Assembly (NCBI GenBank): GCA_030448265.1
Contig: JAUJNG010000009.1
Coordinates: 1-64,000 of the forward strand
Reading direction: 5' to 3'
DNA length: 64,000 bases
Source: Abditibacterium sp.
GTDB lineage: Bacteria; Armatimonadota; Abditibacteriia; Abditibacteriales; Abditibacteriaceae
Under the pieces are notes generated by a model that worked only from the letters and a program-made list of their open reading frames with translations, was not told the origin of the DNA and did no database searches. Positions within the stretch are counted from its first letter, which is position 1, and every line of letters begins with the position of its first letter. The position numbers and the translations under genes are program-made. Of the stretch, positions 27,125 to 38,349 are shown piece by piece.

Positions 27125-27410
27125 TAAAGGCTCGACACTTTTTTTTAGAAGCTCGTAGAGCGTGTTGCGTCCCACGCCGAAGGTGCGTGCGATAGCGGCC
27201 ATCGGTGTCTTCTGCGCCAGAGCCTTGAGAATCAGCTGCTCCTTCTCGGCGCTCAAAGAGCGAGACCTGGGATGCGGTGTGAAGGTGCGCGAACACACAT
27301 TGCAATACAAGCGTTCGCTGCCCTGCTTGGTGCGACCGTGACGACGAACTCGCTCTTTCTCCTTACAATGAGGACACGCAAAGACGAAACTGACCATGCC
27401 CAAAGCTTAC

Positions 27411-27720
27411 CTATTCACACTCAGTTAAGACAGATACCGTTCTCGTTGCCGTGCTGTGCCACCGAAGCGATGAAAACCCATCCCACCAGAACTCGCCGCC
27501 CCGCAGCTTTTTCTTGACGTGTGGGCAGAGGACGAACACTTCACGGGCTATGATATTTTTGATGGTGCGCGCAGCCTTGGCGGGACTGTAGGTGGAAACC
27601 GACTGCACCAAGAAATGGATGTGGTTGCCATCGGTGTCAATTTCCAAAACTCTATCTCATAATGCTGCTCTATCTCTAAGCACGCCTCGAAGTGGATAAT
27701 CCGCTCATTGGTGAACGAGT
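27411..27720 (-). pseudogene. IS200/IS605-type TnpA remnant
   Basis: The central Y1-transposase segment is clear: DTDGNHIHFLVQSV with the HxH (HUH) motif, then AARTIKNIIAREVF, CPHVKKKLRGGEFWWDG. Upstream, IIHFEACLEIEQHYEIEF is in another frame, so a frameshift lies near 27650. A second slip follows WDGF, and the gene is cut by the IS1 end at 27438 before the catalytic Tyr. Non-functional. Confidence 0.75.
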
Positions 27721-27759
27721 AGCGCGAGTTTTAACTGAACAACTGGCTACAAGGGCAAG

Positions 27760-28040
27760 CCGCAAGTCTTGCCGATTGACAACGGACCTGAGTTCACAGG
27801 CAAAGTTCTCGATCGGGTGCCCCTTGGCCGTGGCTTTTCAAAAAGGGGTGAAATTGCACTTCACCGAACATGGTAAGCCTACCCACAACGGCATCATCGA
27901 ATCGTTCAATGGCCCTTGCGCGATTAGTGCCCTAAGTTGGAGTGGTTCATGTCTTTGGGGATGCACGTTTTGGGTGGGCTCACTCAGAGCGCATCTAAAA
28001 AGTTCGAGCGCCACGCCGCAAAGGTAGTCGGAAGAGGTCG
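27760..28040 (+). pseudogene. IS3-family OrfB (integrase) remnant
   Basis: Fragments of the rve integrase core: LPIDNGPEF with the second catalytic Asp (one frame), then GVKLHFTEHGKPTHNGIIES and FNG, containing the catalytic Glu (another frame). The remainder (WFMSLGDARFGWAHS) is again shifted and the rest of the element is missing. A decayed relic with at least two frame disruptions. Confidence 0.7.
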
Positions 28041-28065
28041 ATGTCAACCAAACATTACCCCTCTA

Positions 28066-28961
28066 AGAGTCTGTGCTCAAAGAGAGTGATGAGTCAGACT
28101 TGGTTAGATGAAACGAGTTTATGACACGGATTTGAGCGATGAACAGTGGGAGGTGGTGCGTCCCCTTGTGGAAGCCACAACAGGGCGCAAAGCGAGTGTG
28201 AATCGGCGCCAGATTGTGAACGCGATTCTTTATGTAGCTCGCAGTGGTTGCCAGTGGCGTCTGCTGCCCAAAGATTTTCCTAACTGGAGCACGGTGTATT
28301 CGTGCTACCATCGCTGGGCGTGGAACGGCACGCTGGACAAGATGCACGCCCAGCTTCGCTTCCAGGTGCGCAGCGTCTACAGCAAAAAGCCTCAACCTAC
28401 GGCGGCTATTGTAGACAGTCAGAGCGTGAAATTGACCTCAAAAGGGGGGTCTCATGTCTCCTGCAAAGAGGCTATGATGGGGCCAAACGCCTGAGTGGGC
28501 GCAAACGATTCGTGGTGTGCGACACCTTGGGGCTGTGGATGGAAGTGGTGGTTTTGCCTGCCAGTGTGCCTGAGCGCAAAGGGGCCGAAGAAGTGTTCTG
28601 GCACATGGCGGGACAAGAAGTCTGCGCTGCTTTAGAAGTGGTGTGGGCTGATGGCGGCTTTGAAGGCAGGCAATGGCAGCAAGAGATAGAGCAAAAGTTC
28701 GGCTTTTGCATCGAGATCGTCAAGAGGTGCGATGGGATGGAAGGCTTTGAGGTGCTACCCATGCGCTGGATTGTGGAGAGGAGCTTTGGCTGGATGAACT
28801 ACTATCGGCGCTTGAGCAAAGACTATGAAGGACACACCCACATCCGCCGAGCGTGGATGCTGTGGGCTATGGCTGACAAGATGCTCCACACTCTCGCGCC
28901 TGACTGGTGATTCAACAACATTCAACAACCACGCTTATTACTCCCTTTGAGCACAGACTCT
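28066..28961 (+). mobile_element. IS5-family element B inserted in transposase C
   Basis: About 896 bp with imperfect terminal inverted repeats (GAGTCTGTGCTCAAAG shared; 22 of 24 positions match). Target duplication is either TA (28064-28065 / 28962-28963) or a mismatched TNA. The flanks are the two parts of transposase gene C. Confidence 0.82.
28108..28910 (+). CDS. IS5-family transposase B, in two overlapping frames
   Basis: Frame one (28108-28494) encodes MKRVYDTDLSDEQWEVV through IVDSQSVKLTSKGG, with the first catalytic Asp. Frame two (usable from about 28440 to 28910) encodes RGYDGAKRLSGRKR, WADGGFEG (Asp) and WIVERSFGWMNYYRR (Glu). The switch is -1 and falls at a homopolymer-type site AAAAGGGGGG near 28440. 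IS5 elements with programmed frameshifting are known, so this may be either a programmed -1 event or a simple mutation. No stop precedes the overlap, and the rest of the gene looks intact. Confidence 0.75.
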
Positions 28962-29135
28962 TACCTGAGCGATGCCGAGTGGCGTCGTCGCCAGCCGTAT
29001 GTTCCGGCTCCTCTTCGCGGCGGGCGCCCAGCCAAGTATGAGCGCCGTGCCATCCTCAACGCTATCTTCTACATCGTGCGCGGTGGCACGTCGTGGCGTA
29101 TGCTGCCCAAAGACCTGTCGCCCTGGCAACTGGCG

Positions 29136-29219
29136 TATTACTACTTCCGTATTACTACTTCCGTATTACTACTTCCGTATTACTACTTCCATATTACTAC
29201 TTCCATATTACTACTTCCG
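29136..29219 (+). repeat. six 14-bp tandem repeats (TATTACTACTTCCR)
   Basis: Six head-to-tail copies of TATTACTACTTCCG/A within transposase C. 14 is not a multiple of three, so copy number sets the reading frame: 1, 4 or 7 copies would give an open gene; six do not. Confidence 0.92.
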
Positions 29220-29890
29220 CAATTGGACACAAGAGGGCTGGTGGGAGCACGTTCATGCCCTCTGGCGCGCCCAGGTGCGTGCCAAAGCAGACAAGAAGTC
29301 CCAGCCCAGCGCTGGTGTGCTGGACTCACAGACCGTCTCGTGCGTGGCTCCTGGGGGAGAACGCGGCTATGATGCCGGCAAAAAGATCAAGGGGCGAAAG
29401 CGTCATGCGGTTGTAGATACCCTGGGTTTGTTGTGGCTTTTGGTGGTGCATCCGGCTCACATCCAAGACCGCGACAGCGCCAAACTGCTTCTGGCACGCC
29501 TGGCCTTTTGTCTGTTCAGGTGGCGCCTGCTGTGGGCGGATGGAGCGTATGCGGGCGCTCTGGAACAGTGGGTGGCGGCGCTGCGAGTGCCACGCCCTGG
29601 CTGGTGCCCACTGCGTCTGGAGATTGTGCGGCGCTGCGATGGGGCTAAGGGCTGGCAACTGCTGCCCAAACGCTGGATCGTCGAGCGCACCTTTGGCTGG
29701 CTCGCGCGCTCGCGCCGTCTCGCCAGAGACTACGAGACCAACATCCAGCACAGCCAAAGCATGGTTTATGCGGCCATGATTCACCTCATGCTCCGCAGGC
29801 TCAACAATCAAGGCACTTTTTAAACGCGCTCTCAGGGGTAAAAATCACTTTGCGCAGCAAACTGCGGGATATTAAACCCACAAGGCATAA

Positions 29891-29920
29891 AAAAGCCAGT
29901 CTCGAAAGAGACTGGCTTTT
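29891..29920 (-). terminator. terminator of the 23S-5S operon
   Basis: Perfect 13-bp stem AAAAGCCAGTCTC / GAGACTGGCTTTT with a GAAA (minus strand TTTC) loop and a T-run on the minus strand, 10 bases past the 5S 3' end. Confidence 0.9.
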
Positions 29921-29930
29921 TCAAAAAATC

Positions 29931-30044
29931 GCGGCGGCGACTTACTTTCCCACAAGGCTACCCTTGCAGTATCATCAGCGCTGAGAGGCTTAGCTTCCGT
30001 GTTCGGAATGGGAACGGGCGTTTCCCTCTCGCCAAAACCACCGC
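29931..30044 (-). rRNA. rrf: 5S ribosomal RNA
   Basis: About 114 bases on the minus strand. The loop sequence CCCGTTCCCATTCCGAACAC and the AAGCTAAGCCTCTCAGCG stem are diagnostic of 5S. The terminal GCGGTGG / CCGCCGC-type ends can pair. The 88-base spacer to 23S contains no tRNA. Ends are approximate to a few bases. Confidence 0.93.
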
Positions 30045-30077
30045 AAAACCATTTAGGGCTGTTGCAGTCCAAAGACC

Positions 30078-30109
30078 GCACCCTGAAAACTGCGTAGAGT
30101 GTGAACACA
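30078..30109 (-). other. 3' arm of the 23S processing stem
   Basis: The 23S-5S spacer segment is complementary to 33133-33170 in the leader (shared block GAAAACTGCRTAGAGTGTGA). In the transcript the two would form a long stem bracketing 23S, the kind of substrate RNase III cuts. Confidence 0.75.
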
Positions 30110-30133
30110 TTTCGCGGCTTGCGAAAGGGTAAA

Positions 30134-33030
<2,897 letters not shown>

Positions 33031-33132
33031 CGCTTAAACTATTCAAATACTATTTGAATCGCAAAATGTCATCTTTACCATATCGCAAGAGTTCCAATCC
33101 GATAAATCGGATTCAAACATCTCCAACGAAAA

Positions 33133-33170
33133 TGTGTTTCTTCTCACACTCTATGCAGTTTTCAAGGTGC
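33133..33170 (-). other. 5' arm of the 23S processing stem
   Basis: Leader segment complementary to the 23S-5S spacer (30078-30109); on the minus strand it reads GCACCTTGAAAACTGCATAG onwards. Supports the view that 23S is processed from an independent transcript. Confidence 0.75.
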
Positions 33171-33318
33171 TCAACACAAGATTCCAACTTCAAACGCAGC
33201 GCGCTCTACTTTGGACTCTGGCTGAAGCCAACGAACCACTCAGGTTCGCTCGATTCAACCGCTTTTTGACTTTTCTGACCCCGCTCGTTTCGACTCAACT
33301 CGTCAGGGGCAAGGAGAA

Positions 33319-33347
33319 ATTCTAACCTTTCTCGCGCACCTCGTCAA
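33319..33347 (-). promoter_or_regulatory. rRNA promoter, proximal
   Basis: Minus-strand -35 TTGACG (33347-33342), 17-base spacer, -10 TAGAAT (33324-33319), followed by TTCTCCTTGCCCCTGACG. The post-promoter stretch CCTTGCCCCTGA closely matches the one after the distal promoter. Confidence 0.82.
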
Positions 33348-33518
33348 GGCCTAATTTCAAAGAATTTTTTCTTTGGATTCGGCAAAGCAAACCAGATGGA
33401 GCTACTTGGGAGGGGTAAAACAACAGATGCATTTCTCTGTGTCAAGTTCCCGCTCTCTCGAAATTTTTCAGGAAATTTTTCTGCCAGAAGCGGTGCCCCA
33501 CATCAGGGGCAAAGGGAA

Positions 33519-33547
33519 ATTATAAGGGACGGTTTCCTCTGCGTCAA
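33519..33547 (-). promoter_or_regulatory. rRNA promoter, distal
   Basis: Minus-strand -35 TTGACG (33547-33542), 17-base spacer, perfect -10 TATAAT (33524-33519), then TTCCCTTTGCCCCTGATG. Exactly 200 bases upstream of the proximal promoter, with the same spacer length and a similar initial transcribed sequence. Confidence 0.85.
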
Positions 33548-33664
33548 GGCATGCCGGTGAAAAGTTTAAGTTTTTATTATCTGGCACTCGCAAGTCGTTG
33601 GATAGGTTAAATTAGGAACTATCCCGCCGAGTATCGGGAGCGGGAATTCTTCAGGAGTTACATC

Positions 33665-34402
33665 ATGAAACAGATACTTCCCCTCTTTGCTCTGACGCTC
33701 AGCGCGTCCCTTCCACTGCTGGCACAACCCGCGACCGAACAGCCTAAGCCCGTCAAAAAAGCAGCCAAAGCCGAAAAGAAAGTCGTGCGCGCTGGCGGCA
33801 CCGCGTTTTTGCGCGTTCTCCACGCTATGCCTGGCGGCCCCAGCGTTGATGTTTATGGCGGCTCAGTTAAAGTCGCCTCCAATCTCGGCTTCAAAAACAT
33901 CAGCGATTACATGGAGGTCAAGAGCGGCAAAAGCAATTTCAAAGTCGTGGGCGCAGGCAAAACCGATCCTGCCGTCGTCACCGATTCGGCCACGCTAACC
34001 AAGGGAAAATACTATACCCTCGCCATTTCCGGCAAGCAGGCCCCAACACTAACGAGCATCAATGAATCCAACGGCAAAGAGATGCCGGAGAAGGCGCGCG
34101 TGCGCGTCGTCCACCTCGCGCCTGGCGCCCCCGCCGTCCTTATTACTGCCCCATCCACAAGAGCCGCAGCGGGCTACACCAAATTTCTCCCCAAAGCGCT
34201 CGAATATGGCAAGTCGGGTTCTAAAACTGCCAATCCGATGACAACCAAACTGCAAATTCGCACTGAGGACGGCAAAATCGTCAAAGAAACTGATGAAATC
34301 AAGCTGGAGGCTGGCAATCGTTACAGTGCCTTCGCCGTCGGCGAACTGGGTGCTAACGGAGCAGGCACTTTCGAGGTCATCGTCAAGCCCGCCGCAAAAT
34401 AA
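33665..34402 (+). CDS. secreted DUF4397-domain protein
   Basis: 245 residues. Signal peptide MKQILPLFALTLSASLPLLA. A Lys/Ala-rich segment (25-42) precedes two DUF4397-like beta units: FLRVLHAMPGGPSVDVYGG ... YYTLAISGK, and ARVRVVHLAPGAPAVLI ... YSAFAVGE. The paired 'R(V)xHxxPxxPxVDVY' openings are the family hallmark. Exported or cell-surface; function in the family is unknown. A good GGAGTT ribosome binding site precedes the ATG, and a strong terminator follows. Confidence 0.85.
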   Translation: MKQILPLFALTLSASLPLLAQPATEQPKPVKKAAKAEKKVVRAGGTAFLRVLHAMPGGPSVDVYGGSVKVASNLGFKNISDYMEVKSGKSNFKVVGAGKTDPAVVTDSATLTKGKYYTLAISGKQAPTLTSINESNGKEMPEKARVRVVHLAPGAPAVLITAPSTRAAAGYTKFLPKALEYGKSGSKTANPMTTKLQIRTEDGKIVKETDEIKLEAGNRYSAFAVGELGANGAGTFEVIVKPAAK

Positions 34403-34435
34403 CTGGCTCTATTCAATCGCTGACAACAGCGCGCA

Positions 34436-34469
34436 AGGCCGCTCCCGAGTTCGGGAGCGGCCTTTTTTT
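34436..34469 (+). terminator. rho-independent terminator of the DUF4397 gene
   Basis: Stem GGCCGCTCCC / GGGAGCGGCC with a GAGTTC loop followed by seven T. It lies between convergent genes. Confidence 0.92.
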
Positions 34470-34475
34470 GACGAT

Positions 34476-35873
34476 TCAATCTCTTTTCGCCAGTTCCTGC
34501 TTCAAAATCTCTTGTGCTTGAAGAAGCGGCGTGAAAGTGGGGGCCTTTTTCAGATTCTTCGTCACGTCTTGCAGTTGGTTTTCCACGTCGCGCCGCGAAA
34601 CCTGGCCAACCGAAGCCTCGTAAGCCGCTTTAGAGCCTTCCGCATCTCCGGTAAAAGCGAGCAGCATCGCCAGCAGAAAGCGAACCTGATGGGCATCGTT
34701 TCGCTGCTCTAAAAGCTGATTGGAAACTCGAATCGAAGCCGCGAAATTGCCCTGGGCTGCGTAAATCTGTCGTAAAACATCCAGCGCGTCGAGATTTTTC
34801 GGGTCGGCGGCATAAGCGGCCTCGAAGTCGGTTTTGGCACCGACGGGATCATTTTGCTGCAATTTGAGTTGTCCGCGCAGAACCAGCATCGCCGCACGTC
34901 GCACACCGCGTCCGGCACTTTCGACGGCTTTGTCAGTGTCGGCAACGGCGCCTTCCCAATCCTGCAGGCGAAATTTAGCACGCGCGCGCAACGCGTAGAA
35001 ATCGGGGGGAACAGGTTGATCCAACGGTTCTAAAACTGCCAGGTATAGCAGCGCATCGGCACTGGCTTCCATCGCATCCAACGCATCGACACGCGCCTGG
35101 AGCGCCTCCTGTGCGGGAACCCTGTCCAGAGCAAGCGAAGTTTTATAAGCCTCCAGCGCGTCTCGCGCCCGATTGGAATCGGCCAAAACCTCGGCTTTGA
35201 GAAGCCAGGCACGCGCCGACTGTGCATCGATTTGCAGCGCTTCTTGCGCTAAAGCGCCCGCTTTTTTCAATTGCGCCGCCTTTTCTGGAGACGGTTTCAC
35301 AATCGAGGCGAGACGAGAAAGCGGCGCGACGCCTCCTGTGGCTCCCTCCCACTCCATCCAGCCCATTTCTGCCAGGGCAGGCGCGAACTTGGGATCTAAA
35401 TCGAGCGCTTTTTGTAGATAGGCGCGCTTGCGTTCGAAATTCGCCGACTCGCCCGCATCCGAGCGAACTTCTCTCAGATCCGTCGCGCGAGCCATCCCAA
35501 CCCACGCGGCAGGGTTTTGGGGATCGACTTCTGTTGCTTTTTGAAAATCGAGAAAAGCGTTTTGTATATCGTGTCTGCCATCGAAGAGGCGCGCCCGCAG
35601 CAACGCTTCCCCGCGCGCCAGCAGCAAAGCCACATTTGTCGGCGCGACGGCAATCTGGGGCGACAGCAAAGCGATTTTGCGTCCCCATTCGTCGTCGATG
35701 TATTGCTGGAACTCAATTCCACGCTGTTGGGGAGCTTTATTTGGTTCGCGTGTTTCCTGGGTCAAGCCGTTAGAACCGAAAACAAAGCCACACGCAAGAA
35801 AACTCACGACACCCCAGAAGCTTTTGCGACGAAAGCGGGGGCAACTGCTACTCTCCATAATTGAAAACTTCAT
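34476..35873 (-). CDS. exported TPR-repeat protein
   Basis: 465 residues. A basic N-terminus and hydrophobic segment (WGVVSFLACGFVFGSNG) make a signal peptide or anchor. From about residue 75 onward there are at least eight degenerate tetratricopeptide units (LLLARGEALLRARLFDG; FLDFQKATEVDPQNPAAWVG; ALDLDPKFAPALAEMGW; EALQIDAQSARAWLLKA; AKTDFEAAYAADPKNLDALD). Presumably a protein-protein scaffold in the periplasm or on the membrane. Partner unknown. It ends 7 bases from the DUF4397 terminator. Confidence 0.8.
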   Translation of the reverse strand: MKFSIMESSSCPRFRRKSFWGVVSFLACGFVFGSNGLTQETREPNKAPQQRGIEFQQYIDDEWGRKIALLSPQIAVAPTNVALLLARGEALLRARLFDGRHDIQNAFLDFQKATEVDPQNPAAWVGMARATDLREVRSDAGESANFERKRAYLQKALDLDPKFAPALAEMGWMEWEGATGGVAPLSRLASIVKPSPEKAAQLKKAGALAQEALQIDAQSARAWLLKAEVLADSNRARDALEAYKTSLALDRVPAQEALQARVDALDAMEASADALLYLAVLEPLDQPVPPDFYALRARAKFRLQDWEGAVADTDKAVESAGRGVRRAAMLVLRGQLKLQQNDPVGAKTDFEAAYAADPKNLDALDVLRQIYAAQGNFAASIRVSNQLLEQRNDAHQVRFLLAMLLAFTGDAEGSKAAYEASVGQVSRRDVENQLQDVTKNLKKAPTFTPLLQAQEILKQELAKRD

Positions 35874-36105
35874 TTCTCAGACACTTCGCATCTACTCAAC
35901 AAACGAAGCTAAAACTGGTCTCCACAGGAGCTATACAACATAGCTTTAGAGGGCCATCTACGAAAAACCGTTCCCCACTCAGTTTAATTTTTTAGCACCT
36001 GGGTCGTTAAGGCAATAACGAGCCGTGTAAGAGGGGCCTCTGAGTCCGTTCCACCGATAAAGGATTGAAAACGGTCGAGCCACAACATCCCTTTTCGGCA
36101 GCCAA

Positions 36106-36140
36106 CAAAAAGCGCCCGCCGAAATTTTCGGCGGGCGCTT
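36106..36140 (-). terminator. rho-independent terminator of the 36149-36886 gene
   Basis: Stem AGCGCCCGCCGAAA / TTTTCGGCGGGCGCT followed on the minus strand by TTTTTGTT. It lies 9 bases after the stop codon. The remaining ~230 bases up to the TPR gene start show nothing recognisable. Confidence 0.88.
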
Positions 36141-36148
36141 AGGCATTT

Positions 36149-36886
36149 CTATGGCTTTCTCGTAATAGTGATGGGGGCGATCTTGGAAGTAGGATCGATG
36201 TTAAAAACACCGCCAGAGTTAGCGCGAAAGGGGCCGGTGATAATGAGGAGTCCGGTTGCATTGGTTGCAGGGTCTGGCTTCATCAACACTTCCGACAATT
36301 GAAAGATGAGGATGCCTTCCTGAATTTTGGAAGGATCGGGCGATGGTATCGGGCCTGTTCTAAAATTAGAGATCACTACAGTGCCGTTTCGACCGCCGAC
36401 ACTATCAGCATGCCATGTCTTCGAGCCTTCAACATAAGTTACACCGGCTTGATTCGCGTTAGGGGCTTCAGCGGCTAATGTGGAGGTCAGCGCAGGGAAG
36501 GTCTGTCCAAAAGTGAAGTCGCGGTTGCGCGGGACGCCGATGCTGAGGGTGCGTTCTGTCGCATTGCTCAGAAACAAGCGCAAGGAAGTTGGAGTGGGAA
36601 CAGCTTGTCCCAGGCTGAAACTTAATTCCGGACTGAAGTTGGTCAGAACAATCGGCGTCGGCGTCGGCGTCGGGCCTGCCGTGGGCGTCGGTGTGGGCGT
36701 CGCATTGGCGGGGGGGACGGCTGTGGGATTGGTAATCACAGTCGGCGGAGAAGAGGGAGAGCCGAAAAAGCCTCCATTCGGGTTGCTGTTGGAGCCGCCG
36801 CCGCCGCATCCTCCCGTCAGCAAGAAGCTGAGGGGCGCCACCAAAACGGTGGACTGAAGCCAGAATAAGGGAGTAAGTTTTCTCAT
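36149..36886 (-). CDS. lipoprotein with Thr-Pro linker
   Basis: 245 residues. Signal with lipobox (FLLTGGC, Cys 27), then Gly/Ser/Asn-rich and Thr-Pro repeats (ATPTPTPTAGPTPTPTP, about 62-78), the sort of linker that spans the cell wall. The remaining ~160 residues look beta-rich (LSFSLGQAVPTPTSLRLFLS; GVTYVEGSKTWHADSV; ILIFQLSEVLM). No family recognised. It has its own promoter and terminator, so it is monocistronic. Confidence 0.75.
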   Translation of the reverse strand: MRKLTPLFWLQSTVLVAPLSFLLTGGCGGGGSNSNPNGGFFGSPSSPPTVITNPTAVPPANATPTPTPTAGPTPTPTPIVLTNFSPELSFSLGQAVPTPTSLRLFLSNATERTLSIGVPRNRDFTFGQTFPALTSTLAAEAPNANQAGVTYVEGSKTWHADSVGGRNGTVVISNFRTGPIPSPDPSKIQEGILIFQLSEVLMKPDPATNATGLLIITGPFRANSGGVFNIDPTSKIAPITITRKP

Positions 36887-36903
36887 GATCGTAAGTTAAA
36901 TCA

Positions 36904-36933
36904 ATTCTAACACGACAAACAATGCAATGACAA
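36904..36933 (-). promoter_or_regulatory. promoter of the lipoprotein gene
   Basis: Minus-strand -35 TTGTCA (36933-36928), 18-base spacer, -10 TAGAAT (36909-36904). The predicted start of transcription would lie only about 10 bases before the ATG, leaving no room for a normal ribosome binding site. Confidence 0.7.
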
Positions 36934-36984
36934 GGCTCCTGGAGTAAATTTAGACGCTCTTGTCCTTTTAGTGCACATGCCAGT

Positions 36985-38232
36985 TTACCCGTCGATCATT
37001 CCCGCCGCCACAGTTTCATTGGTGCCCGCGTCGATCAAAATAAACGAACCCGTCTGGCGATTGCGCCCGTAAGCATCGAAAAACAGCGGCGCCGAGGTGC
37101 GAATCCTGATGCGCCCGATGTCGTTGAAGGAAAAATTAACGTCCTCGTCCAGACGTTCGAGCGTGTTGATGTTCACCTTATAATCGAGAGCCGTCACCAG
37201 AGCCTGCACTTCGCGCGTGGTGTGGCGCAGGTAGTATTTGCCTCGCGGCAGCAGTTTTTTCTCAGAAAACCAGCAAATAATCGCCGAAATTTCCGATGCG
37301 TGCTGGGGCGGATTATCGCTTGAAACCAGCATATCGCCGCGCGAAATATCGATTTCATCTTCCAGTGTCAGCGCAACGGAAAGCGGCACAAAAGCTTCTT
37401 CCAGATCGCCATCGGCGGTGTGAATACTCTTGATCACGCTCGAAAAGCCCGACGGCAGCGCCGTCACTCGGTCGCCGCGCCGAAACCTGCCGCCCGCGAT
37501 GCGCCCCGCGTAGCCCCGAAAATCGGGGTGTTCGGGGCTTTGCGGGCGAATCACCCATTGCACCGGAAAACGCGCGTCCTCGTGATCAATGCCATCGGCG
37601 ACTTCCACGCTTTCGAGATGTTCCAGCAGCGTCGGGCCGCCATACCAACTCATATTCTCCGAAGCATCGACGATGTTATCGCCGTGCAGCGCGGCGAGAG
37701 GAATCGCGGTGATTTCCATCGAGTTTTGCAGCCCCGCCGCGAATTCGCGGTATTCGGCCACGATGCGGCGGTAAACCGCCTCGTCGAAATCGACCAGATC
37801 CATTTTATTGACCGCCAGCACCACGCGCCCAATCCGCAGCAAATTGACGATGTAGGAATGGCGCCGCGTCTGTTCGATGACGCCTTTGCGCGCGTCAATC
37901 AACACGATGGCGAGTTGCGAAGTCGAAGCGCCCGTCACCATGTTGCGGGTGTATTGGATGTGCCCTGGCGTGTCGGCGATGATGAATTTGCGACGCGGCG
38001 TCGCAAAATAACGGTAAGCGACATCAATGGTAATGCCCTGCTCACGCTCGGCTTTGAGGCCGTCGGTGAGAAGCGCGAGGTTGACGACTTCATCGCCGCG
38101 CTTGCGCGACGAGGTTTCCATCGCCTCGAGCTGGTCTTCGAAAATGTTTTTGGAATCGTAGAGCAAACGGCCAATGAGCGTCGATTTGCCGTCGTCAACG
38201 CTGCCGCAAGTGGAAAATCGGAGTAAATCCAT
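36985..38232 (-). CDS. cysN: sulfate adenylyltransferase subunit 1 (GTPase)
   Basis: GTPase subunit that drives ATP sulfurylase to make APS from sulfate. G1 GSVDDGKST, G3 DTPGH, G4 NKMD are intact, with TRNMVTGASTSQLAIVLIDA typical of CysN. Two beta-barrel domains follow, as in EF-Tu. 415 residues with no fused APS kinase (CysC). It follows cysD on the same strand, separated by a palindrome. Nothing else of the sulfate pathway is in view. Confidence 0.93.
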   Translation of the reverse strand: MDLLRFSTCGSVDDGKSTLIGRLLYDSKNIFEDQLEAMETSSRKRGDEVVNLALLTDGLKAEREQGITIDVAYRYFATPRRKFIIADTPGHIQYTRNMVTGASTSQLAIVLIDARKGVIEQTRRHSYIVNLLRIGRVVLAVNKMDLVDFDEAVYRRIVAEYREFAAGLQNSMEITAIPLAALHGDNIVDASENMSWYGGPTLLEHLESVEVADGIDHEDARFPVQWVIRPQSPEHPDFRGYAGRIAGGRFRRGDRVTALPSGFSSVIKSIHTADGDLEEAFVPLSVALTLEDEIDISRGDMLVSSDNPPQHASEISAIICWFSEKKLLPRGKYYLRHTTREVQALVTALDYKVNINTLERLDEDVNFSFNDIGRIRIRTSAPLFFDAYGRNRQTGSFILIDAGTNETVAAGMIDG

Positions 38233-38266
38233 GAGAGGGGAAGGCTAAAGGATGAAGGCTATTTCT

Positions 38267-38349
38267 AAAGGCTAAAGGATGAAGGCTAAAGGCTAAATCA
38301 GTTCCCGTTACGGCTTGATTTAGCCCTTAGCCTTCATCCTTTAGCCTTT
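38267..38349. repeat. 23-bp inverted repeat between cysD and cysN
   Basis: AAAGGCTAAAGGATGAAGGC and three more bases (38267-38289) pair perfectly with 38327-38349. A further direct copy of GGCTAAAGGATGAAGGCT lies at 38243-38260. The right arm touches the cysD stop codon. Confidence 0.85.

Larger units (their letters stand above)
25791..27397 (-). pseudogene. IS1-family transposase, interrupted and frameshifted
   Basis: The N-terminal zinc-finger/HTH part (27397 down to 27125) shows CPHCKEKERVRRHG, CNVCSRTF and an HTH ending in NTLYELLKKSVEPL. Removing the IS5 insertion and one copy of TAA joins this in frame to APLAETLLPCESNDEVVLDE and ELWTFLARKEDDFWVWLAL. After that the correct frame shifts (VIAFFMGGRDLKSAQLLWEQ), then shifts back for the C-terminus (VVEGANNAVRQCVSYL ... 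LHWFLHHWNK). So two further frame disruptions exist besides the insertion. ATG 27397 is preferred to TTG 27403. Confidence 0.8.
25740..27438 (-). mobile_element. IS1-family element A, degenerate and interrupted
   Basis: The ends are inferred from a weak terminal similarity (GATATCC inward from 25740; GGTATCTG inward from 27438) and from the fact that the right end cuts an IS200-type transposase remnant at 27438. No target duplication was seen. The single transposase gene is split by an IS5-family insertion (26238-27124) and carries frame disruptions. Confidence 0.6.
28041..29823 (+). pseudogene. IS5-family transposase C, interrupted and frameshifted by a 14-bp tandem repeat
   Basis: ATG 28041 reads MSTKHYPS and is then cut by IS5 element B. 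The gene resumes at 28964 with LSDAEWRRRQPYVPAP; the join is in frame if a 3-bp TNA target duplication is assumed. Catalytic parts: GVLDSQTV (Asp), DTLGLLW / LLWADGAYAG (Asp) and WIVERTFGWLARSRR (Glu). Within WQLAYYYFRNW the codons for YYYFR are expanded into six 14-base copies (29136-29219), shifting the frame, so the two halves lie in different frames. Removing five copies restores one continuous protein. Confidence 0.85.
33046..33664. other. promoter and leader region of the 23S-5S operon
   Basis: 619 bases without a protein or tRNA gene, AT-richer than the surroundings. It holds two strong minus-strand promoters, the leader arm of the processing stem (33133-33170), and a purine-rich segment before the 33665 gene. 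A third TTGACA (33445-33440) has only a poor -10 (TGTTTT). Confidence 0.7.

Noticed and set aside
29136-29219. CRISPR-like direct repeats
   Set aside because: Units are 14 bases, contiguous without spacers, and lie inside a transposase gene; this is a tandem repeat.
33046-33664. tRNA or 16S gene upstream of 23S
   Set aside because: Neither cloverleaf nor 16S 3'-end sequence (CACCTCCTTT on the plus strand) could be found.
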